Assembly (NCBI GenBank): GCA_018815145.1
Contig: JAHIYL010000103.1
Span: forward strand, 1 to 15,827
DNA from: Nanobdellota archaeon
GTDB lineage: Archaea; Nanobdellota; Nanobdellia; Woesearchaeales; GW2011-AR15
Reading direction: 5' to 3'
DNA length: 15,827 nt
Shown here: positions 6,270 through 13,542 of the stretch, one piece after another
Layout of the letters: the number at the start of each line of letters is the position of its first letter
Position numbering within the stretch: position 1 is the stretch's first letter
Program-made: the position numbers and the translations under genes
Notes under the pieces: model-generated
Told to the model about the DNA's origin: nothing
The model's input: the letters and a program-made list of their open reading frames with translations, nothing else
The model's database searches: none

Positions 6270-9236
6270 ATGAGTAAAAAAACTTTATCCATTGTTTTTG
6301 GAGTTATAGTAGTGTGTCTTATAGTTTTTCTTATGGTTTTTCTTATGGTTTTTGTAAAGAAATACAGTACGGATAACCTGGTCGTGGCAGAAGAACAAGT
6401 ATCTTCTCTGCCAAGTGAAATTGAAGCAAAATCTCAATTAGGACTTTCAGAAGAGATGGAATATGCAGAACAAGTACTTGCATCTTATGATGAAATTCCT
6501 GAACCAATTGAACACTATATATCAGAATATACATCATACATTGAGCTTGGCCAAGAAAGGATTCTTATGCTTGAGGAAAAGAAAAAATTTCTGGATCCTT
6601 CTCTTGCAAAACTTGCAGAAGAAAAAATAATGAGGCTAAAGGAAGCTGTCAATTTCCTTAAAAGTATAGTCAATGATCCTTCTTATATTGACAAGGACAC
6701 AGACGGCCTTGTGACATTCAGGGAGCAGAATCAGGTCAGCATACGGTTGTCAGATGCAGAATATGAGATAAGCCACCAGGGCTACTGGGATAATGATGAA
6801 TACATCCTGGAACAAAAAAGACAGGGAAAGATGCTTATCCCTATATCCCTTATATCCTTCAACCAAGAAGAAGTGGGCGGCAATCAGGTAACAGGGAATG
6901 CCTTTAAGGTCATCTCGGCTCATCCAAAAAACAATCTTCATTATAACGATGAGGCATATTACAAATGTGTAAACAAGGAAGAGAAAGAGCTCCTGTTGAT
7001 GTATATTGAAGCAGGTATTTATGAGGATATTGAAGATACTTTAAGGGAATATGCAAAGACAGTGCAAAACGAGGGTGAATACTGCATCGGAGTTATTCTC
7101 TGCGACGACAATTGCTGGAGCAGCAATATCAAGGAGGATCTTCAGGAGACATACAATTCAAACATCTTTAAAAGCCTTGCCGGCGCAATATTTGTGGGGG
7201 ATATCAGAAAAGAATATTTCCAGGAGTACAGATATATGGAAGAGTATGGTGTTGATGATTTTGTCATAGACCTGTATTTTATGGATCTTGATGGAGAGTG
7301 GGTCGAAGAAGCTCCCAAAGACATGTGCAAATTCTGGGATGAATGCGCTGAAGCACACAATGACTTTGATGCTTGTTATTCACGCACGCACTGCCATTGT
7401 AAAGAGGATGAAATTGGTGACGATATATACTGCAATGAAAGAAGAGGCAGCATTGATTCTTTTGGCAAATGCATTATCCCGCGTAAATATTCCAATTCTG
7501 ATACTTGCACCTGTACTCCGTCACTGGATTGCGAATCTATCAAGAGTGAAGATGAGTGTGACAAGATAGAAGAGGAATTTGATATGTGCTGGTGGAAGCC
7601 GGCAGAAGATATCTCGTTTAATGAGCATAATGACAACAAGAAAGGGGACAGACTGGCTGAGATATTTGTTTCAAGGATCAACCCACCAAACGAAAATAAA
7701 GAATCAGAAATGATAAACAAGTACCTGAGCAAGGTCATATCAATCAAGACAGGTGAAATTTATCTCAATTGGAATGCTGTCTGGACAGATTATTTTACAG
7801 GTACTTTTAATGCGAATGTGGCACGTTCATTAGCAGAATTGTATCCTGACAGCTTCAGTGAAGAATACTACTATTCCAGCAGCACAGAATTCCCTGAATT
7901 TAATCCCAGGAAAAGTGTGCATCATTCCTTTTATCAGAATAATGAACTTGCAATTATTGAGAGCCATAGCAATTCAAATTTATTGCGACTTAAACCTGAC
8001 GGAGACATAGGAATAAATGAGATTTCAGCAATCAATCCAAAATTTATGATAATGATATTCAGTGCCTGCCATATAAATGCCATGGATTATTCAACATATC
8101 TCGGCCGAAATTTCATCTTTGAAGAAGACAGCTATGTGACCAGTGTACTTGCTTCCAGCAAGTTTGCTCGAACCATCAATATGGAAAATATCATCAGGTC
8201 CTTGAATGAGAAACAGGATATCGGTCATGCTCTTCTGGATTGGATAAACACTAGGATAGGTAAAGGGGCATCAGCTGGTTTCGACAAAACAGAGAACTAC
8301 CACTGGGACTATGGTATCAGTCTTCAGGGTGACCCGACCATGAAGACAAACACATACAAATCAAACAAGATTGCTGGCTGCAATATCGACGACAAGCTGC
8401 TTGAATCAGATTGCTGCTCAAAATATACTGATGAGGATGCCTGTGTCTGTGCAGGCTGCTCGAGGTCGTTTTCAAGCGGGTATTCCTATGCAAGACGTGA
8501 AAAAGTATGCAAGCCAAAAAATTATCTCGAAAAGCATATTGCCCTGCTTTCACCAAAATCTGAAAATTGCCCCATCAAATCTCTACAACCAACAATATCA
8601 AAACAGGACCTTCTGGATAATTGCGGCATATGCCGGTTTAAAGGGATATATAAGATATTCGAAGAAGGGAACACCTGTGATGATGTCTTTGTGATAAAAG
8701 AAGACAATCCCTTGTTATACACTGACAGTGATGGGAATTATTACAGGTGCATCGAAGATAATTGGAAAAAAACTGGATGCTGGGCAATAATTGTGCCTGA
8801 AACTGAATTTCCGGGAGGTTTTTCTTCCTGGTATTCATATCCGCAATACAGGGTGGCCTTTGATGATGGACTTCCGGTTATTCAAATAACAAATGATGAA
8901 TTGTGTTATCCCTCTCATGACCTACAAACACTATACAGATGTGAAAACCAAGAATGGAAAGAGTGTGAAGGATGTTACAGTTATTCTAGTATCTTTACAG
9001 AAGAGAATGAAGAAAGTACTATAGGGTATGAAATAAAAAAAACAACTTTTGCTCTAGTCCCAAAATACACTGTATTCAGCGAGAGCTTGATGCGTGTACA
9101 GGCTGTTGATGATGATGAGTGTTATCCTGTCCAAGGTACGAGTTTTGAAATGCAGTGCACCGACACAAAATCAGGGATTTGGAAGAGATGCTCTGAATTA
9201 AAAAAAAATGATGAAAATGGAGAAAATCAATATTAA
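6270..9236 (+). CDS. Membrane-anchored, Cys-rich C25/gingipain-like (clan CD) protease, apparently active-site intact
   Basis: A 988-residue protein. Residues 5-29 are a hydrophobic segment bordered by Lys pairs, giving an N-in signal anchor with the rest outside the cell. Residues about 75-135 are charged helix. An EF-hand-like loop DKDTDGLVTFRE spans 141-152. The clan-CD core follows: AGAIFVGDI (304-312), LYFMDLDGEW (335-344), AEIFVSRI (463-470), the His in ESHS (H566), the Cys in FSAC (C600) and LQGDPTMKT (685-693). The 34-residue His-Cys distance is close to that of gingipain RgpB (His211, Cys244). About 37 extracellular Cys are concentrated in an insert (353-440), a block at 704-803, and C-terminal units of the form C-x11-C-x4-7-W-x2-C (879-899, 951-974). 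Dense Cys implies disulphide stabilisation. Family assignment rests on motif order and is reasonably firm; catalysis and substrate are inferred. Confidence 0.75.
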   Translation: MSKKTLSIVFGVIVVCLIVFLMVFLMVFVKKYSTDNLVVAEEQVSSLPSEIEAKSQLGLSEEMEYAEQVLASYDEIPEPIEHYISEYTSYIELGQERILMLEEKKKFLDPSLAKLAEEKIMRLKEAVNFLKSIVNDPSYIDKDTDGLVTFREQNQVSIRLSDAEYEISHQGYWDNDEYILEQKRQGKMLIPISLISFNQEEVGGNQVTGNAFKVISAHPKNNLHYNDEAYYKCVNKEEKELLLMYIEAGIYEDIEDTLREYAKTVQNEGEYCIGVILCDDNCWSSNIKEDLQETYNSNIFKSLAGAIFVGDIRKEYFQEYRYMEEYGVDDFVIDLYFMDLDGEWVEEAPKDMCKFWDECAEAHNDFDACYSRTHCHCKEDEIGDDIYCNERRGSIDSFGKCIIPRKYSNSDTCTCTPSLDCESIKSEDECDKIEEEFDMCWWKPAEDISFNEHNDNKKGDRLAEIFVSRINPPNENKESEMINKYLSKVISIKTGEIYLNWNAVWTDYFTGTFNANVARSLAELYPDSFSEEYYYSSSTEFPEFNPRKSVHHSFYQNNELAIIESHSNSNLLRLKPDGDIGINEISAINPKFMIMIFSACHINAMDYSTYLGRNFIFEEDSYVTSVLASSKFARTINMENIIRSLNEKQDIGHALLDWINTRIGKGASAGFDKTENYHWDYGISLQGDPTMKTNTYKSNKIAGCNIDDKLLESDCCSKYTDEDACVCAGCSRSFSSGYSYARREKVCKPKNYLEKHIALLSPKSENCPIKSLQPTISKQDLLDNCGICRFKGIYKIFEEGNTCDDVFVIKEDNPLLYTDSDGNYYRCIEDNWKKTGCWAIIVPETEFPGGFSSWYSYPQYRVAFDDGLPVIQITNDELCYPSHDLQTLYRCENQEWKECEGCYSYSSIFTEENEESTIGYEIKKTTFALVPKYTVFSESLMRVQAVDDDECYPVQGTSFEMQCTDTKSGIWKRCSELKKNDENGENQY
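6324..6347 (+). repeat. 12-bp tandem duplication inside the membrane-anchor codons
   Basis: GTTTTTCTTATG occurs twice in a row (6324-6335, 6336-6347) and is followed by a partial third copy. It encodes a repeated VFLM in the transmembrane segment. Copy number changes would lengthen or shorten the helix by four residues without shifting frame. Confidence 0.7.
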
Positions 9237-9264
9237 TCTGTTGAAATGAATTTAGCCATAATGA

Positions 9265-9278
9265 ATCACAAGTGATAT
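9265..9278 (+). promoter_or_regulatory. Ribosome-binding region of the second C25-like gene
   Basis: Only 42 bases separate the two large genes. GTGAT (9272-9276) matches part of the archaeal anti-Shine-Dalgarno complement and suits the second of two adjacent ATGs (9279 and 9282). It forms a small inverted repeat with ATCAC (9265-9269). No convincing TATA box is seen, so co-transcription with the upstream paralogue is likely. Confidence 0.35.
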
Positions 9279-12113
9279 ATGATGGAAAAAAAGAATTTGT
9301 TCATGCTAGCTGCACTGGCCTTGATTGCCCTTGTAGTTTTTATTGCAATGCTTACCATTAGATATGGTGAAAAAGCAGAAGAAGTCATCTCAACAGGTGA
9401 AAAAAATACATATGGTGATGAAATTCTTTCACAGGAACCATCAGAAGAGACTGCATTCTTCAGTGCCGATGATGCTCAGACTACTCAATTTCCAGAAACC
9501 GCAGGACTGTCTGTTGAATTGATGGATGATTATTCCAATTATATTGAAATGGGAGAAAATAATATACTTGACCTTGAGCAAAGGAAAAAGACTCTTAATC
9601 CAGCTCTTACAAAGATTGCTGATGAAAAAATAATCAGACTGAAAAAAGCTGTTGATATCATAAAAAATTACCAGAAAGAAAATCCTGATATCCTCAATAT
9701 CGATCCAGATTTGATACGTCAGGATAAATCCGGAAACATCAATCTGAAAGAATCAATATATGAAATCAACCACAGGGGATACTGGGGAGATGATTCCTAC
9801 ATCCTGGGACAGATTGAAGAAGGCAGGACTATAATACCGGTCACTGCGGCCTCAGACGCAGAAGCTGACAACCAGTTGACTGCTCAGGCTTTCAGGGTCA
9901 TATCAAATGCTGAGGAAGAGGAGCCACATTTCAGCAAGGAGATTGTATATACATGCCTTAAGGATGAACTGAAAAATTACAAGGATCTTCTCAAAGAGAA
10001 GAAACTTCTGATTTTCTATGTTGAAGGTTCGTTGTATGACAGTATTTCAGGTAAATTGTCAAGATATGCTGATGAAATTATGAGTGAATCCGAGTATTGT
10101 GTAACAGCAAGAATATGCAGCGACTGCAGCAGACATGATATCAGGGATGAACTTAGATACACTTATAATGATCCCGGACTATACAAAGAGCTTGCCGGCG
10201 CAGTATTGTTCGGAGATATCCCGCTTACATGGTTCAGGGTCTATCAACATGAGATCGCAGATGGTGTCAACACCTTTGTGACTGACATGTTCTACATGGA
10301 TCTTGATGGAGAATGGATTACCGAAGATGGTACAAGATGCATGTTTGATGACTATTGCGCAAATCACTACAATGACAAGGATACTGATGACTGCAACAAC
10401 GACAATTATTGCTACTGCCAATTCTGGACCGATGACAATATTTGCCTGACGTGCTTACCTGATGTTGATTGCGAATCGATCGAAATTGAGGAAGAATGCA
10501 AAAAAAATGATTATGTCTGTTGGTGGAAGACAGAGGACGACCTGCAATTTGTTGAACACAATGGAGATAGGTCTGCAGAGATATTTGTCTCAAGGATAAA
10601 CCCCCTTGCTGATGATGATTATGATCAGTCCAAAACAATCAGCAAGTTTCTTGACAAGTTGTCAAAAATCAAGACAGGAAAGATATTCCTTGATCACAAT
10701 GCTGTGTGGGTTGACTATCTTGATGGTCTGCCTGAACAGACAATCATTGATTCTCTTCAGAACCTGTATCCAAATAGCTTTGATGACAAATACCAATATT
10801 TCAAAAGTGCAGATGGTTCTGTTGTTAAAAAAGCAGGAAATGTGTATGAATCATTTTACCAGAACAGTGAACTTGCTTTTTTTGAAACTAAAGGCAACCA
10901 ATATGTGATAGATTTTCCTGAAGACGGAGATATGGGTGGAAATGAAATTTCAGTCATAAAGCCAAGATTTTTTATTTTAATTCTTCAGGGTTCTCCAGTG
11001 AACATGCTTGATTCTGATAGTTTTTTGGGGCGTAAATTCCTTTTTTATGACAATAGCTACGTGTCAAGTCTATTGGCAGGAAACACCTACACCAGCACAC
11101 TAGACCCTAGCTTAATAATTGATGCTCTTTCTGCCGGACAGGATATTGGGAATGCTTTCAAGACAGAGATAAATGAAAGAATTGCAAGAGGAGAGGAGAA
11201 CAATGCATGGACAGCAAAAGATAATTATTTGAAGGATTACGGAAATATTCTGATTGGAGATCCAACCATGAAAACCAACTATTATAAGGCAGAATCAGCT
11301 AAGGTATACTCTAGAAAAATCAAGGAGAGTTGCTATGAGGATGAAGAAAATACAGAAGACTGTTGTTCATATAAAAAGAATAAAGAGGATTGCATTTGCG
11401 CTTTTTGCGAATGGGGATATCCTGGCTTCTGGAGTTATGTTTTTGGTGAAAAAACTTGCATAAAAAAAAGTAATTTTTTCAGCAGATTCATAAAAAAGGA
11501 AAAGTGTGCAGACAACACCCTATACAGTGAAGACTTGATGAAGTATTGCGGCGTGTGCAGGATTAACAGTAAGCATAAGATATACGAAGAGGGAGAAAAC
11601 TGTGATGAGGCCTTCATAATGGAAGAAATAAATCCTCTCCTTTTCCCAGATAAAGATGGAAATTATTATGCTTGTTTCCAGGGAGAATGGAAAAAATCAG
11701 AGTGCAAAGCATCTCTTGTCACTGAAAATTATTATGATGAAAATTTTTATTCTTACGCTGACAGAAGAGCTGTTATCAAAGATGAAGAATACAATTTGAT
11801 GGTCACAGATGATGAATCATGCTTCCCAGTCCATGATAAAACATCGCTCAAAAGATGCAGCAATCTCGAATGGAGCGATTGCACCGGCTGTTACACCTAC
11901 TGGAGCTACTACAACAGTGAAGGTGAAGGAGAATGGGAAGGATACCGATATGCCTATTGGCCGGAAAATTCAAAGTTTGGAACAATGATGGCATATATTT
12001 ATGAAGCTGATAAAGATAAATGCTACCCTGTTGAAGGCCAATTTTTCCAAGCAAAATGCACCAATCCTACTGCAGGTATCTGGGAAATCTGTCCTGAACC
12101 TTCGGACAACTAA
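9279..12113 (+). CDS. Membrane-anchored, Cys-rich C25-like pseudoprotease (tandem paralogue)
   Basis: A 944-residue paralogue of the preceding protein with the same layout: signal anchor (7-27), charged helical region (80-133), conserved GYW..D.YIL (167-175), clan-CD core with AGAVLFGDI (306-314), MFYMDLDGEW (337-346), AEIFVSRI (433-440) and LIGDPTMKT (658-666), Cys-rich insert (354-414), and C-terminal Cys/Trp units (848-868, 915-938). Gap-free local alignment puts Lys538 at the position of the active-site His and Ser572 at that of the Cys (FSAC becomes LQGS). Most other Cys positions are kept, for example CC-x8-C-x-C-x2-C at 695-710. The EF-hand-like loop is also degraded (149-158 keeps only part of the pattern). 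The fold is therefore conserved without the catalytic dyad. It may be a structural, binding or regulatory partner of its neighbour. Start could be ATG 9279 or 9282. Confidence 0.75.
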   Translation: MMEKKNLFMLAALALIALVVFIAMLTIRYGEKAEEVISTGEKNTYGDEILSQEPSEETAFFSADDAQTTQFPETAGLSVELMDDYSNYIEMGENNILDLEQRKKTLNPALTKIADEKIIRLKKAVDIIKNYQKENPDILNIDPDLIRQDKSGNINLKESIYEINHRGYWGDDSYILGQIEEGRTIIPVTAASDAEADNQLTAQAFRVISNAEEEEPHFSKEIVYTCLKDELKNYKDLLKEKKLLIFYVEGSLYDSISGKLSRYADEIMSESEYCVTARICSDCSRHDIRDELRYTYNDPGLYKELAGAVLFGDIPLTWFRVYQHEIADGVNTFVTDMFYMDLDGEWITEDGTRCMFDDYCANHYNDKDTDDCNNDNYCYCQFWTDDNICLTCLPDVDCESIEIEEECKKNDYVCWWKTEDDLQFVEHNGDRSAEIFVSRINPLADDDYDQSKTISKFLDKLSKIKTGKIFLDHNAVWVDYLDGLPEQTIIDSLQNLYPNSFDDKYQYFKSADGSVVKKAGNVYESFYQNSELAFFETKGNQYVIDFPEDGDMGGNEISVIKPRFFILILQGSPVNMLDSDSFLGRKFLFYDNSYVSSLLAGNTYTSTLDPSLIIDALSAGQDIGNAFKTEINERIARGEENNAWTAKDNYLKDYGNILIGDPTMKTNYYKAESAKVYSRKIKESCYEDEENTEDCCSYKKNKEDCICAFCEWGYPGFWSYVFGEKTCIKKSNFFSRFIKKEKCADNTLYSEDLMKYCGVCRINSKHKIYEEGENCDEAFIMEEINPLLFPDKDGNYYACFQGEWKKSECKASLVTENYYDENFYSYADRRAVIKDEEYNLMVTDDESCFPVHDKTSLKRCSNLEWSDCTGCYTYWSYYNSEGEGEWEGYRYAYWPENSKFGTMMAYIYEADKDKCYPVEGQFFQAKCTNPTAGIWEICPEPSDN

Positions 12114-12133
12114 AAAATCCATTCCTCAAATCC

Positions 12134-12171
12134 AAATAAATAAATACCTTCCTTCTTTCCATCTCATTATC
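12134..12171 (+). promoter_or_regulatory. Promoter of the NFACT gene
   Basis: AAATAAATAAATA (12134-12146) ends 25 bases before the ATG at 12172, followed by a pyrimidine-rich stretch without Shine-Dalgarno. This is typical of a TATA box with near-leaderless start, so the gene is probably separate from the upstream pair. Confidence 0.45.
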
Positions 12172-13272
12172 ATGAAAAAAGACCTATCTGCACTTGATAT
12201 CCATTTTTTGTTGGAAGAGCTTACGGACCTGATAGATGCTAAAATAGATAAGATCTTTCTGGAAGAGGATACTCTTCTTCTGCAGATGCATGTATCTGGC
12301 AAAGGAAAAAAATGGCTGAAGGCGATGCTGCCCAGTCTACTATTCCTTACAGAAGCAAAAGGAGAATTCTCGTCTCCAAGCCGATTCTGTTTGTCGCTTA
12401 GAAAATTCCTTAATAATGCAAGACTGAGGAAGATCAATCAGATTGGTTTTGAACGGATTGTCGAATTCATATTTGAAGCAAAAGACGGGCTCTACATATT
12501 GATCCTTGAGATGTTCTCCAATGGAAACATTGTACTATGCAGAGAAGACTACAGAATAATAATTGCAAAGACATATAAGAGGTACTCTTCAAGGACAATC
12601 CGAGGCAATATCAAATATGAGCATCCGAAAAAAGATATTGATGTGACTGAGCTTTATCTTGATGACACAGCAAAAATACTGAAGAACACTGAAAAGGAAT
12701 CCCTTGTAAAATCTTTGGCAATAGATTTTGGGCTGGGCGGAATCTATTCTGAAGAAGTATGCCTTTTGGCAGGGATTGACAAAAACAAAACAACACTGTC
12801 TGACAAAGATGTCAATACAGTATTCCAGAAGATCAAGCTTCTGCTAGGCAAGAATATCAAAGCCACATTCTATGAGAACACAGATGTCACCCCATTTGAA
12901 CTGGAACTCTACAAGGGAAAAGAAAAAAAAGACTTCAAAAGTTTCAATTCTGCTATAGAGACTCTTGCGGGTCTTATTCATAAAGATATTGAAAAAAGTG
13001 TAATGAGTGAAACAGAAACTAAAAAGAAAAGAATTCTCTCTATAATCAAGAAACAGGAAAATGATATCCTTGCTCTTAAAAAGGATGCTGATCTGAATCA
13101 AAAAAAAGCTGAGCTCATATACACCAATTACCAGAAGATCGATGAGATTATCCAGGTATTGAGACAGGCCCGTGAAAAATTTTCCTGGAAAGACATCAAG
13201 AAAAAACTTAAAGGTCACTCAGAAATAAAGGAAATAAATGAAAAAGAAGGTAAAGTTGTGGTCGAAATATGA
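12172..13272 (+). CDS. NFACT-N domain protein (RqcH/Rqc2/NEMF-like), lacking the C-terminal RNA-binding half
   Basis: Homologue of the ribosome quality control factor that binds stalled 60S/50S subunits with peptidyl-tRNA. A frame open further upstream exists, but the ATG at 12172 gives the family N-terminus SALDIHFLLEEL, with Asp9 at the functional NFACT aspartate position. NFACT-N signatures: AKIDKIF (23-29), RFCLSLRKFL (71-80), GFERIVEF (92-99), LEMFSNGNIVL (112-122), IRGNIKYEHP (143-152) and GGIYSEEVCLLAGID (189-203). Residues 270-345 are charged coiled coil (LIYTNYQKIDEI), ending with EGKVVVEI. Full-length archaeal proteins continue for roughly 280 more residues with the NFACT-R domain; here a clean TGA ends the frame and no NFACT-R-like sequence follows in any frame. 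The usual Asp-Arg pair reads Glu94-Arg95. This is either a naturally split or reduced form. Confidence 0.85.
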   Translation: MKKDLSALDIHFLLEELTDLIDAKIDKIFLEEDTLLLQMHVSGKGKKWLKAMLPSLLFLTEAKGEFSSPSRFCLSLRKFLNNARLRKINQIGFERIVEFIFEAKDGLYILILEMFSNGNIVLCREDYRIIIAKTYKRYSSRTIRGNIKYEHPKKDIDVTELYLDDTAKILKNTEKESLVKSLAIDFGLGGIYSEEVCLLAGIDKNKTTLSDKDVNTVFQKIKLLLGKNIKATFYENTDVTPFELELYKGKEKKDFKSFNSAIETLAGLIHKDIEKSVMSETETKKKRILSIIKKQENDILALKKDADLNQKKAELIYTNYQKIDEIIQVLRQAREKFSWKDIKKKLKGHSEIKEINEKEGKVVVEI

Positions 13273-13289
13273 TTATTTATAGAAGCTCT

Positions 13290-13439
13290 TTATTCTCCCC
13301 ACTTCAAAGCCTTCTCAGTAAGATCCATGAGATTATGGATGCATGCAAAATCGCAGGTGCATGATGCCGATGTAGGAGTACTATCTGTACTGAATTCATT
13401 GAAATCTGTGCTCAACATTATCGCTTCTGTTCCTATCAT
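13290..13439 (-). CDS. Putative 49-residue Cys-rich microprotein
   Basis: Not recognised. The minus-strand frame runs from ATG (13437-13439) to TAA (13290-13292). In its favour: a perfect GGTGAT Shine-Dalgarno four bases before the ATG (13444-13449 on the plus strand), and a strong TATA-like stretch (13465-13480) placing the transcript start about at the Shine-Dalgarno. It also has tidy convergence with the NFACT gene, 17 bases stop to stop, and it is divergent from the TrmB regulator with a palindrome between them. The N-terminal half is Ser/Thr/Asp-rich; the middle has C-x-C-x3-C-x-H (Cys27, 29, 33, His35), a possible metal or redox site; the last 15 residues could form an amphipathic helix. 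A competing plus-strand frame over the same bases lacks a ribosome site. It could be a target of the regulator, or a chance frame. Confidence 0.42.
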   Translation of the reverse strand: MIGTEAIMLSTDFNEFSTDSTPTSASCTCDFACIHNLMDLTEKALKWGE

Positions 13440-13464
13440 TTATATCACCCATGTAATTATATGG

Positions 13465-13480
13465 TTTTTATTATATATAA
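13465..13480 (-). promoter_or_regulatory. TATA-like box for the putative microprotein gene
   Basis: Read on the minus strand this is TTATATATAATAAAAA, centred about 35 bases before the ATG at 13439 and abutting the 13484-13510 palindrome. The expected transcript start is near 13450, leaving a leader of about 10 bases that carries the GGTGAT ribosome site. Confidence 0.5.
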
Positions 13481-13483
13481 AAC

Positions 13484-13510
13484 ATTGTGGTGATAAGCAA
13501 TCACCACAAT
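13484..13510. promoter_or_regulatory. Perfect 11+11 bp palindrome, candidate TrmB-family operator
   Basis: Arms ATTGTGGTGAT (13484-13494) and ATCACCACAAT (13500-13510) are exact reverse complements around a five-base spacer. The site fills the gap between two divergent TATA-like boxes, one side touching each, where archaeal BRE elements and TFB would bind. A regulator bound here could block both promoters. The half-site order is the reverse of the published Thermococcales glycolytic motif (TATCAC-N5-GTGATA), so it is not that site. A transcribed hairpin is also possible, but no T-tract follows on either strand. Confidence 0.6.
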
Positions 13511-13520
13511 ATATTTAAAT
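13509..13520 (+). promoter_or_regulatory. TATA-like box for the TrmB-family gene
   Basis: ATATATTTAAAT lies 22-34 bases before the ATG at 13543 and overlaps the end of the palindrome by two bases. Spacing predicts a transcript that starts at or just before the ATG. Confidence 0.55.
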
Positions 13521-13542
13521 TATCTGATATTCAATAGGATAC

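Noticed and set aside
12001..12171. Upstream extension of the NFACT frame
   Set aside because: Overlaps the end of the second large protein in another frame; the family N-terminus begins exactly at ATG 12172.
13484..13510. Palindrome as an intrinsic terminator or as the Thermococcales glycolytic motif
   Set aside because: No T-run follows on either strand, and the half-sites are in the opposite order to TATCAC-N5-GTGATA.
13327..13518. Plus-strand frame of 63 codons between NFACT and TrmB
   Set aside because: No ribosome site or promoter, runs through the palindrome and TATA boxes, hydrophobic part reflects AT-rich DNA; the minus-strand 49-codon frame over the same bases has better start signals.
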